Assembly: GCF_051014685.1 (NCBI RefSeq)
Contig: NC_135055.1
Location: forward strand, 23,147,501 to 23,211,500
Direction of reading: 5' to 3'
Length of the DNA: 64,000 nt
Origin: Ptiloglossa arizonensis
Taxonomy: Eukaryota > Arthropoda > Insecta > Hymenoptera > Colletidae
Shown: positions 37,151 to 48,030 of the stretch, piece after piece
How positions within the stretch are numbered: position 1 is the first letter of the stretch
Layout: each line of letters starts with the position of its first letter
The notes under the pieces: generated by a model
The model's input: the letters and a program-made list of their open reading frames with translations, nothing else
What the model was told of the DNA's origin: nothing
Database searches by the model: none
Position numbers and translations under genes: made by a program

Positions 37151-40100
37151 GATTACCGGCCGTTCAGTCATCGCTCCTGACGCACCGTAATCCTTTCCAT
37201 CTTCCTCCGCGCGCTTTTTTGTTCTCCCGTGCTCCGTCGCGAACCCGAGTTCGCGTTCCCCCGAAATCTCTCCCCTCCCGAATTCGTCTTATCTCCGTCT
37301 CTCTCTCTCTCCGTCCACGCCTCGACGACGATCGCCGATCGACTCCTTCCAGCCAGGTAGAAAACTGTTCGCGATCGAATGTCGAAACATCCTGCTGACA
37401 CCATATCTATTATTACCCGGCGAAGGTTGTCCCTCTATCTGCCGTTGACGATCTGACAACGTGCCTCGTGCTCAATGAGCAGCGTAACAATACTATTTCA
37501 GTAACCGCGCGCGGCAAGAAGACAACCGGAGTCGCCGGCTCTGTTACCGTGCGGGAGAAACGAACCACCTCGCTGTCACTTCTCGTTGTTGGTTATCACC
37601 GTGTCGTGCCCCCGCGGCTCGCCTAAAAACCGAACCTCCGCCTCGTAGGTGGTGCCCGATCGCCGGCCGATCGCCTGCGGAGCAGAGGGACAGCCGCCGC
37701 GATTCTTGCTCGACCGAGACGATTCCCTCACCGCGGAACCGTTTCTCCGAGGAGAGAAGGAATCGTACGCGTTGTTCCGTTTTCGGTCTCTCGGTCGAAC
37801 TTACCGCGAGAAGGTTTCCTCGGGTCCGAGGGCTCGGACGGGACGTCGTTTCGGCAGCAGCCGGGGACTTTGCGAACGCCGCCGAGCTCGAAGAGACGGG
37901 CTTACGCTCGATTCGAAATTTATTTACATCGACCTTAATCCCCATTATAGCCGCACGCTTCGCCCGAGGAAACGGTCGAGCAATTTCGGATTTCGACTGT
38001 GCCGAGAAATGATGGATCGGCGTTCCGTAACCGGCGCTGATGATACCTCGCAGATGTAACCACCGCACCCTTTTCGGACGAAACCACTTGCCGGTGATTA
38101 TCGATTAAACGCATGCACGCTGCCTCTCCACGGCTCTCCACGGCTCTCCACGACTCTCCACGGCTCTCCGCGCTTTTCCTACGAGTATCCCCCACTCCCC
38201 TTTCTTTTCCTCGGTCGCTCGCTTTCGTTTCGGAACGCTCGACATCTGGCTCGCGACCGTCCACTCGCGCGACCGAACTTTCCGTCGCATCGATACTTTA
38301 AGGGACAAAAGGCTTCGATTCGTCGAGAGCTCGCGCCTCGGAAGCTCGCGATCTCTCGCGCGCGACGAACCAGACGCTGTAAATAGACGTTGGCAACCTC
38401 CACCGGGGAACTTTGGCTACCCGGCTCTCGCCTCTCGTAACGAGCAATCTCGATAGGATTAAGACGCTGTTTACCCGAACAGAAAGCCGAGAGTTTGGGT
38501 TTACTTGCCGCGGTCGACACGGGCGCATCCTGGCGGCGACGGTTTCCCACCGAATGCCTGCGTGCCTGCGTGCCTGCGTGCCTGCGTGCCTGCATATACG
38601 CGCGCACGCGCGCGCGCGCGCGCCAGCGAGCCCGCGTTTACGAGAGAACGCGTCGCGACTCTCGGTTCGGTGAAAACGACCGAATCGTTTATTCGTCGTG
38701 GTTAGTTTTCCATCGTTGGTATCGCGATCGCTTCCTACCCCATCGTCGTTCCGAGTCCGATTTTTCGTCGACGAACGCGAGCTCGTTCATCCGTTGTTCG
38801 AAATTCGTATCTAGACGCTGCTCGTCTATGGCCGGTGACTATCGTAGCTCTCCGATAAAAAGGAACATCCATATAGCGGAGGCGCGTGCGAGCCCGAGCC
38901 ACTCGAGCCCACCGACTTCCGGAAGTGTCGAACATATGTCGCCACTTCAAATTAATCCAAAGCTTTTACGATAATCTAATCAGCATCGCGGAACGAGAAA
39001 TACATTTAGAACGATCGTGGGTTACCTCGAATGCATTTCGATCCCGGCTCTCGAAGTCGAGCGAACCATACGGCCACGAGACCGAGGACGCTCAACGGCC
39101 ACCGCGATTTCTCGCGCGAACCGCGCGTCTTCGAGCGCGCGGGGACTTTCGCGAAGAGAGTTGCCTCGCCAACCCGAAAGAGAGGACGAACGCCCGAGTT
39201 AGAACGCACCCCGAGGAGCCGCGAGTTCCTTCGGCTTTATAAATAATAAATCGGCGCGAAAACGGCCGGAGAGACCGGGAGACAAAGACGGAAGAAACGC
39301 CAAGACGGAAAGAAAGGAACGCGTGCGACGAAGAGACGAGAGAACAGGGGGAGAAGTCGTTGACGGTGGGGGAGAGAGGGGCACCCAGGGAGACAGAGAC
39401 GACCGGTAATAAAGAGCAGCCAGTAAGAGCGGCGAAGTGACGTCCTGTGTCGTGGAGTCGTAAACTGGGCCCCAGGATCTCGGGCTTACACTCTTATTAA
39501 AACGTCGTCCTGCATATTGACGGTTATTGATCACCTTTCGCGCACCTCGCTGCTTTTACGATACAAGGTCCGTGTCGCATCGAAAACCACGGATACCGTT
39601 GGCGTTCCGAAAAACAAATCGACCCTGCCCCGATGAAAACGCATCGATCGATTCGCGCGATTCTCGCGATTCGTAGAAACGATAAGACAACGTAAACGAC
39701 GAGCGTCGAGCGATCCCTGTGTCGTCGATTCGAGACCGTGTCGTTCGACCATCGAAACAAACGTGTAACGTTGCTCGTTTCCTACGTTCGACGGTGTCTT
39801 CTCGCTCCGAAGGGACTGGACGAAACGTTTTCCAAAGAAAGAACGCGAATCTACCGATCGAAGAAGAGCGACGAATCTTCGTCGATGTGCCAGACTCTGG
39901 AATGCACCGAACGCGAACCGCCGTTGCCGCGCTTTTTCTTCCGAAAGTTGATCGATCGTCGGATCGTTTTTTATACGGTCGGTATCCACGTTCGCACCGA
40001 CAACGTCGGTTCTCTTCGATCTCTCGTCGGTCGGCGAAGCTCTCTGCCATCGAAGATACGGACGCGTTTCGGTAACCTATTACCGAACATAGCTTACCGT

Positions 40101-40530
40101 CGGGTATCGACGAACAAGATTGGCTCGCGTAGATGTCGCGCTATCGAATATACCCACTGTCGAATATCAGAGGAGGAGGCGACCTCTTCCTTCTTCGATG
40201 TTAACCGATCGAAAACTCTCGTCGTTTTCACCACCGTGTACTCGTCGTTCATCGTAACGAGTATTTCGAACAGAGATCGCCCCTTTTCTTTTCCCCGCTC
40301 ACCACCGATCGTTTCCTCCGGATGTCTTAAATTTCGCGACTAAAGAAATACGCAATCTTTGATTCGCGTTGACGCTCTATCGTTTTATTCGTTTAATATT
40401 CGTAAACTTTGATCGTAAATTCGGTAAGCGTCGTGAACGAAATTCAATCCATTTCGTACTTTTGTTTCTATCTTCTTTCGAATTCAATTATCGCAGTGTA
40501 GGCATTATAAACGGTTCAATATACTACGGA

Positions 40531-40758
40531 ACTTAATTTTGTTCGAGATTCCAAGTAAAACGTGGTTTCTGACGTATTATTTAAATACGCTGTATTAGCA
40601 GAGTTTTAAAACATAGAAAATAATAATTGTTCACTAGAGACATTAATTTAACATCCGTTTTATTCCGATTTTATTGCTTTCCACATTTTGAAACTCTATT
40701 TATTTAAACGATACGTCAGGAACCACCCTTTTACTTCGAATCTCGATCAAAATTAAGT
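40531..40758. mobile_element. Palindromic, MITE-like inverted repeat
   Basis: Two arms of about 80 bp, roughly 40,531-40,612 and 40,677-40,758, are imperfect reverse complements: the left arm begins ACTTAATTTTGTTCGAGATT and the right arm ends in its near-complement. The whole would fold into one long hairpin. The right arm also resembles a segment of the nearby 544-bp satellite (ACTTCGAATCTCGATCAAAA). No coding capacity. A non-autonomous DNA element or a satellite-derived foldback are both possible. Confidence 0.5.
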
Positions 40759-40929
40759 TACGTAGACTATATAACCATTTAAAATGCATTAATAAATTAA
40801 TTTTGTGTCGCATATAGTCCAAGTGGCGCAATCTGTGGCAAATCGGCCAAGTTTGTTGAGAAATAGTTTCTCTCTGCGGCGCTAGATTCCGACACGAGGA
40901 CTATATTCGCACTTTAGCAGGTTTAAAAC

Positions 40930-43900
40930 GCTTTTTTACGCGCATAAATAGGAAATTGAATACTTTAGATGCTAAGAATTACTCAATTCGTACGATACAA
41001 GATCTAACGATTGAAAAATTCCATAATTTTTTATAAATATGTATATTATCTTAAAAAATTAGTCAATATTACTAAACGTAATATGAAAATGATATCTGAC
41101 CGACTAATAATACAATTTAGACAAAGTTTGAAAATCAGGCAAAAATTTTAGAAAATATCAGATTTTGAGACTTTATATCAAGAGAATTATAAATAAGATG
41201 CATTCTGTAACATAAATATTCGGAACATGCGTAAATGTTAATAACAATCACGTGGATGAACAAAAATTCACAGAAACGTTTCGCCTTCGCCGATTTCGCA
41301 ATATCTTGATGTTTATTTATCATAATTATTAACAACCGTCGTACGACCATAGTTTAAACAATTATTAACAATGTCCTAGTATAACTAATGGCTTGAGAGC
41401 CATCAATTTCTTGAAGTATTCGTTAGATCGAACGAAGACAATCGAAGTAACCGTACGATAAAATAAATGAATATTTCTCTACATATCGAAATTACATGGA
41501 TTGCCATCTATTGGAGAAAGTGTTAAACTACACTTAAGGTGTGAAAACACCTGGTGGAGAAACGCTCAAGTTTGTCGAAGAATTGTTCTAATTTCCACCA
41601 ACAGATGACGCCACGAGCATAATTTATCGACATTACAGATAAGTAATTCCATTTGTATGATATTCCCTCCCGTGCGATAGAATAAATAAATATTTCTGTA
41701 CAAACTTTTGTATGTATCATCTTTCGAATAAATGTAAAATTAAACGAAATCAGCATAATGTAATTTCTCTGCATTGTAGCCTTCCTTTAAACATTTAAAA
41801 AACTCTTTGATACCTTGAAATCAAGGCTACACGTATCGATTATCGACTCACAAGTGTTTATCACGATGACTTTTCTATATAGAAAAGCGATTAATCGAGT
41901 TTCAGCACTTTTGAGTAAAAAATACAACTTCTACGCGTATTGTGTAAATTATGAGAATGAAATAAATGTTAAATTATTGCACTAAATAGACAATTATTAC
42001 TTTCCATGCTTCAAAATTTTACGAAACAAGTTTTTACTTTGAATCTCGATCAAAATCAATTTCTAAAAGTATAATCATTTGTAATGCATAAATAAGATAC
42101 ATATTGTTCGATTAATATTGGGAAAATGCATAAATGTTAGCAACAATCGCGAAAATTAACAAATATGTTCTCCAAGAGACGGCAACCCATATAATTACCA
42201 CGTTACAAATGTTTGAAATTGCGCGTACAGAACACATTTGCATGCATACAAACAATAATTTCGATATGTAGAGAAATATTTATTTATTTTATCGCACGAT
42301 AGGAAATATCATTCGAAAGGAGATACTTATCTGTAATGTCGGTAGATAATGCTTGTGGAGCCACCTATTGATGAAAGTCAGAACAATTCCTCGACAAACT
42401 TGAGCGTTTCTCCACCAGGTGTTTTCACACCTTAAGTGTAGTACACCTATTCTCCAGTAGATGGCAAATCACTTCATTGCCGTGTGACATATGTGTGTCA
42501 CTGAGCGTTCAGAATATATACATATGCATATATGCAAACTATAATTTCGTTATTAACATTTACGTATGTTCCCAATATTAATGTTAGAATATGCATCTTA
42601 TTTGTGCGTTGCGAACGATTATATAAACTACACAAATTAATTTTAATTTCGTAAAGGGACAAAAATTCACAGAAACCGTTCGCCTTCACAGATTTCGCAA
42701 TATCTTGACATTTTCCTTGAGATCCAACTCGGAATTTTTCGTTGAAATCCAATCTATAATACATTGTCAAGACTACACGTATCGATTATCGATTCACATG
42801 TGTTTATCACAATGATTGTTCTATCTAAAAAAGCCATTAATTGAATTTCGCCACTTTTAAGTAAAGAATACAATTTCTACGCGCATTGTGTAAATTATAA
42901 GAATTAAACAAATGTTAAATTAATGTACCGAATAGACAATTATTACTTTCTATGCTTTAGAACTTTACGAAACAAGTTTTTACTTCGAATCTCGATCAAA
43001 ATCAATTTCTATAAGTTACTTAATCATTTGTAATGCATAAATAAGATGCACATTGTTCGATCAATATTGACAACATGCATAAACGTTAGTAACAATCGCG
43101 GAAATGAACAAACATTCACCGAAACGGTTCGCCTTCGCAAGTTTCGCAATATCTTGATGTTTATTTATCATAATTATTAAGAACCGTCGTAGGACGATAA
43201 TTTAAACAATTATTAACAATGTCCTAGTATAAATAATGGCTTAAAATATCATTTCGTTGAACTATTCTTTGTTCGCGATGGAATTTTTGATTGAGGTCCA
43301 ACCGACATTGTCAAGGCTACACGTATCGATTATCGATTCACGAGCGTTCATCACGATGATTTTTCTATCTAGAAAAGCGATTAATTGAATTTCGCCGCTT
43401 TTAAGTAAAGAATACAACTTCTACGGGTATTGTGTAAATTATAAGAATTAAACAAATGTTAAATTAATCTACCGAATAGACAATTATTACTTTCCATGCT
43501 TTAGAACTTTACGAAACAAGTTTTTACTTCGAATCTCGATCAAAATCAATTTCTATAAGTTACTTAATCATTTGTAATGCATAAATAATATGCACATTGT
43601 TCGATCAATATTGGCAACATGCATAAACGTTAGTAACAATCGCGGAAATGAACAATCATTCACCGAAACCGTTCGCCTTCGCAAGTTTCGCAATATCTTG
43701 ATGTTTATTTATCATAATTATTAAGAACCGTCGTAGGACGATAGTTTAAACAATTATTAACAATGTCCTAGTATAAATAATGGCTTAAAATATCATTTCG
43801 TTGAACTATTCTTTGTTCGCGATGGAATTTTTGATTGAGGTCCAACCGACATTGTCAAGGCTACACGTATCGATTATCGATTCACGAGTGTTCATCACTA

Positions 43901-44940
43901 TGATTTTTCTATCTAGAAAAGCGATTAATTGAATTTCACCGCTTTTAAGTAAAGAATACAACTTCTACGGGTATTGTGTAAATTATAAGAATTAAACAAA
44001 TGTTAAATTAATCTACCGAATAGACAATTATTACTTTCCATGCTTTAGAACTTTACGAAACAAGTTTTTACTTCGAATCTCGATCAAAATCAATTTCTAT
44101 AAGTTACTTAATCATTTGTAATGCATAAATAAGATGCACATTGTTCGATCAATATTGGCAACATGCATAAACGTTAGTAACAATCGCGGAAATGAACAAT
44201 CATTCACCGAAACCGTTCGCCTTCGCAAGTTTCGCAATATCTTGATGTTTATTTTTCATAATTATTAAGAACCGTCGTAGGACGATAGTTTAAACAATTA
44301 TTAACAATGTCCTAGTATAAATAATGGCTTAAAATATCATTTCGTTGAACTATTCTTTGTTCGCGATGGAATTTTTGATTGAGGTCCAACCGACATTGTC
44401 AAGGCTACACGTATCGATTATCGATTCACGAGTGTTCATCACGATGATTTTTCTATCTAGAAAAGCGATTAATTGAATTTCACCGCTTTTAAGTAAAGAA
44501 TACAACTTCTACGGGTATTGTGTAAATTATAAGAATTAAACAAATGTTAAATTAATATACCGAGTAGACAATTATTACTTTCCATGCTTTAGAACTTTAC
44601 GAAACAGGTTTTTACTTCGAATCTCGATCAAAATCAATTTCTATAAGTTACTTAATCATTTGTAATGAATAAATAATATGCACATTGTTCGATTAATATT
44701 GGCAACATGCATAAATGTTAGTAACAATCGCGGAAATGAACAATCATTCACCGAAACGGTTCGCCTTCGCAAGTTTCGCAATATCTTGATGTTTATTTAT
44801 CATAATTATTAAGAACCGTCGTAGGACGATAATTTAAACAATTATTAACAATGTCCTAGTATAAATAATGGCTAAAAAGCCATCAATTTCTTGAAATATT
44901 CGGTTGGATCGAACAAAGACAATCGAAGCAACGATAAGTC
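40930..44940. repeat. 544-bp-period tandem satellite array
   Basis: The marker TCAAGGCTACACGTATCGAT or a close variant begins at 41,821, 42,767, 43,311, 43,855 and 44,399. The last four starts are exactly 544 bp apart. The 41,821 copy is longer because it holds an extra inverted segment. Copies from 43,311 on are nearly identical, and the first and last copies are diverged or truncated. Both the left partial copy (near 41,390) and the last copy (near 44,880) run into the same end, AGCCATCAATTTCTTGAA. No open frame is conserved between copies, so it is non-coding. Confidence 0.9.
41455..42480. mobile_element. Inverted-repeat arms interrupting the satellite
   Basis: The sequences at about 41,488-41,720 and 42,245-42,478 are reverse complements over about 220 bp, roughly 80-90% identical by eye. 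Both contain the perfect block AAACGCTCAAGTTTGTCGA and a small internal palindrome, AGGTGTGAAAACACCT. The central part is satellite-like. This could be a composite element with long terminal inverted repeats or two opposite insertions of one short element. No transposase frame is present. Confidence 0.6.
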
Positions 44941-44953
44941 ACCTTGTGGTGGG

Positions 44954-44988
44954 TATATATAGAGGGCCCGATTTTCAAAAATTTCATT
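44954..44988 (+). promoter_or_regulatory. TATA box and initiator-like core promoter
   Basis: TATATATAG at 44,954-44,962 is followed by TTCATTCC with a candidate +1 A at 44,986, putting the TATA box at about -32. It marks the point where the satellite ends and the GC-richer hairpin-bearing duplication begins. It could drive a transcript through that duplication towards the first ribozyme. Spacing is seen directly; activity is inferred. Confidence 0.35.
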
Positions 44989-45391
44989 CCACGGGGAGCG
45001 TCCGAGCTGGACGGAAGTCTACATTTTAGGTACTTGGAAGGAGGAGGGTGGCTGGAGGAGGGGGTAGGAGAAGGGAGGGGGCCTCTCTTGGTAACCGGCA
45101 CCGAACACTGTGTCAATCCTTTCTTCTTTTCTCATTTTTTTCTTTGTTTAATTTATTCTATTTCTTCTCTGGTTTTAATTTGTACTTGTTTTTCCATGTT
45201 TATTTTTTCGTCACTGCATCGTTTATTTTCTCCGTTACCGCATGACTGTATTTAATCGCTAACCAACTTCATTTCTATTTTCTATCATGCCTTGACTTTA
45301 GCTTTTTCTTAGGTTGGCAGAAGAGGACTTTGTCGTCGCATCCCCCATGGGATCTTTAGTTAAATTTAGAATAAGTTAGTTTTAAGGCTAC

Positions 45392-46509
45392 CATGTACAA
45401 ATATCTGTGATATGCCGAGCAATTATCCAATACTTAGCTTATTTTTGCTCGCTTCCTCGTTCCTCAGTCTGTGTAGGTGGTGCGAACGGTCTATCGCCGT
45501 CTCTTCCGGTGCGTCCGCTTCCAGAGAGGGCATGTTGCGAACGCAGGAGCAGGCATTTTTGCCGGTCCCTGTGAAAGCCTCCGGGATAAGACCCTCTCTC
45601 TGTGAATCTCACGTGAGCCAGGTCCTCGCTTAGCGACTGGCTCTGGAGTTTGGAGTAACGGGGCACTCCTCTAGGGGAGTGGTGGCGTCGCTCGTTTTCT
45701 CTCGAATCGGACCCACCGAGGGGAAACGGGATAGACCTAGTAGGACCAACTCCACGGTTCGCGTCGCGTCGCGTCTTTCCCAATTTTGCCCCATTTTCTC
45801 CACAGTGTAATTGCTCGACAGAATTAAACCAGGAGATCGAAGGAACTTCGATTCCTCCGATCTCTGCGGTTTAGTAACTTCGTTTGTATTGTACATCGAG
45901 GGAGATCGATGGATCTTTACCTTCATGTACGAATCCCTGTGCTCTGCCGAGCAATTATCCAATCTTTAGCTTAATTTTGCTCGCTTCCTCGTTCCTCGGT
46001 CCGGTCACCACTGCTTCTTGTACAAGTAAGTGACCGGCCGTGTAGGTGGTCGGAACGGTCGATCGGCGTCGCTCCCGGTGCGCCCGCTTCTAGAGTGAAC
46101 ATGCCGCGAACACAGGGGCAGGTATCCATGCCGGTCTCTGCGGAAGCCTCCAGGATAAGACCCTCTCTTTGTAATCCTCCGTGAGTCAGGTCCGCGCTTT
46201 GCGTGTGCTCCTCACTGCGGAGTTGGGAGAAATGGGGCATTCCTCCTCTAGAGGACTGGGGGCGTCGCGCGTGTCCTCCTGAAATCGGGCCCACCGAGGG
46301 GAAACGGGATCGACCTAGTAGGACCAACTGCACGGTTCGCGTCGCGTATTTCCCAATTTTACCCAAGTTTTCCATAATGTAATTGCTCGGCAGAACTAAA
46401 CCAGGAGATCGAAGGAACTTTGATTCCTTCCATCTCCTCGGTTTAATAATTTCGTTTGTATCTTGCGTCGAGGGAGATCGATGGAACTTTGATTCCATCT
46501 ATCTCCCTC
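45392..46509 (+). repeat. Tandem duplication (about 532 bp offset) with conserved hairpins
   Basis: Copy 1 (45,392-45,923) and copy 2 (45,924 to about 46,497) share long blocks, for example CCGAGCAATTATCCAAT and GGATAAGACCCTCTCT. Each copy carries a hairpin whose arms begin AAACCAGGAGATCGAAGGAA (45,826-45,872 and 46,398-46,444). A related hairpin, GAGGGAGAT...ATCTCCCTC at 46,470-46,509, follows in copy 2. Frames through the unit on the minus strand are about 110-175 codons long, but the copies differ in length by indels, so coding is unlikely. I do not recognise the family. The non-coding structures look more conserved than any protein frame. Confidence 0.7.
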
Positions 46510-46510
46510 C

Positions 46511-46612
46511 GGGTCTCCGCTCGCAGCAACCTCCGCGTGGTGAGACCTGGTAATCGGTAATACTCGCGACGTAATTCTTCGTCGCGGGTAATACCGAGCT
46601 AATTGGCTGCGA
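46511..46612 (+). ncRNA. HDV-like self-cleaving ribozyme 1
   Basis: The sequence fits the nested double pseudoknot of the hepatitis-delta-like ribozyme family. P1: 46,511-46,517 (GGGTCTC) pairs with 46,542-46,548 (GAGACCT). P2: 46,521-46,527 (TCGCAGC) pairs with 46,606-46,612 (GCTGCGA). P3: ACC 46,529-46,531 pairs with GGT 46,539-46,541, closing a 7-nt L3 (TCCGCGT). P1.1 can form between the CC in L3 and GG at 46,549-46,550. P4: 46,554-46,571 pairs with 46,580-46,597, 18 bp with one mismatch and one wobble. J4/2 reads GCTAATTG, with the expected catalytic C at 46,599 in a CNAA context. Cleavage would fall just 5' of 46,511. The fold was derived by hand; activity is inferred from the family. 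Confidence 0.85.
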
Positions 46613-46965
46613 ATTTAGATTAATTAGTGAATATATAAGAATAAATTGAATACTTTAACAGTAGAATAGTAGAAAACTTTTGTAACGCACATGAAAGTCT
46701 GTGGTTCACAGTTGTTCTTCGCGATGATTTTTCTATTTAGAAAAATAAGTTTTGTCGCTTTTAAATAAATAATTTAACTTTTACGCGTATTGTATAAATT
46801 ACAAGAAGCAAACAAATGTTAAATTAGTAGTATATATCTTATAAGTAGAAATTAATTTTGATCGATAATCGAAGTAATAGCTGATTATACTGCGATGTTT
46901 GAAATATAAATTTCTGCAGTTGGTAGAACACCTTCCCCCACTAGGGTATTTGGCGCCAAACGATG
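46613..46965. other. AT-rich stretch after ribozyme 1
   Basis: No gene seen. It contains satellite-like fragments, for example TTTTTCTATTTAGAAAAATAAG near 46,725, and an AATAAA at about 46,641 that could be a polyadenylation signal for a ribozyme-led RNA. Short frames on both strands have no domains. Confidence 0.5.
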
Positions 46966-46967
46966 CG

Positions 46968-48030
46968 AGAAATCGTCCATTTGCCCGGGAGATGTCTAAA
47001 GGATAAGATGTGTCAAAAGATTCGAGATATTCGACATTTAAAAAATCTGCGACCATCGAGGTATGTGTCCTTTAAGTATTAATACGTAATAGCTTGTTAT
47101 CGGTATTACAACACTCGTTGGCTTTCTATACGCGCATTGTCCAATATTAATATACTTTTGATCATAAATTCAATCGGCGTCGCGAACAAAATTCAACCCA
47201 TGGCGCTTCTTTACATACTTTATCTAGTATTAATCGATACGTATCGATCTACATCCTTGGACTAAAGTACAATTTTGCATAAGATACTTCGAATTCGTAT
47301 ATTGTTTAATTATAATACAACCTTATTTACTTCAATAGACATGTTTAAAATGTATTATCTTTCATTAGAGGTTCGCGAAATTCAATCGGTATCGCGAACA
47401 AAATTCACGGCTTAGCGCTTCTTTTACACTCTTTATCTAATATTAATCGATGCGTATCGATCTGTATATTCGGATTAAATTACAATTTTGCAAAATACTT
47501 CGAGTTCGTATGTTGTTTAATCATAGTACGGCCTTTTTTACTTTAATAAACGTGTTTAAAATATATTGCTTCCGTTAACGGCTAGCGATTGAAATAGTGG
47601 CGCTAGTGTTGCGTCACCCGTCCACGTGACGTCGAGCGGCGCTAGAGTCGGCCATTTGCCCCGGGGAAGTCAAAAGGATAACACGTACCGAAAGATACGA
47701 GCGACTTGAGAAATCTGCGACATTCGAGGTGCGTCTTATCTATTAATATCTAATAGTTCTTAATCGGTATTATTACTATCGTTTGTTTTGTATCCGTGCA
47801 TTATCCAATATTAATATACTTTTCATTATAAATTCAATCCGCGTCGCGAACAAAATTCGCGACTTTGCGCTTCTTTTATACACTTTATTTAGTATTGATC
47901 GATACCTGTCGATCTGTATCTTCGGATTAAGTTACAATTATGCGCAAAATACTTCGAGTTTTTATATTGTTTAATCATAATACGGTCTTATTTACTTCGA
48001 TAAATGTGTTTTAAATTTATAGCTTAGACA
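46968..48030. repeat. Threefold AT-rich dispersed repeat
   Basis: A block of about 190 bp containing GTCGCGAACAAAATTC, GCGCTTCTTTTACAC and TAGTATTAATCGATAC words occurs at about 47,170, 47,375 and 47,830. A longer flank, from a CCATTTGCCCGGG word through AAATCTGCGAC to CCAATATTAATATACTTTT, is duplicated at about 46,975-47,180 and 47,650-47,830. A weaker relative is at 40,410-40,460. Copies are diverged and carry no shared open frame. Candidate remnants of an unclassified repeat family. Confidence 0.75.

Larger units (their letters stand above)
33160..40340. other. GC-rich intergenic DNA upstream of dac
   Basis: No gene recognised. It holds GC-rich unique sequence, microsatellites (33,780-33,870; 36,105-36,241; 36,489-36,549; 38,125-38,170; 38,560-38,625) and a few AT-rich islands. 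Open frames are Arg/Ser-rich and overlap on both strands without domains. Confidence 0.6.

Noticed and set aside
45439..46498. Minus-strand frames of 110-175 codons in the tandem duplication
   Set aside because: The copies differ by indels and do not keep a common frame; the conserved elements are hairpins on the RNA level.
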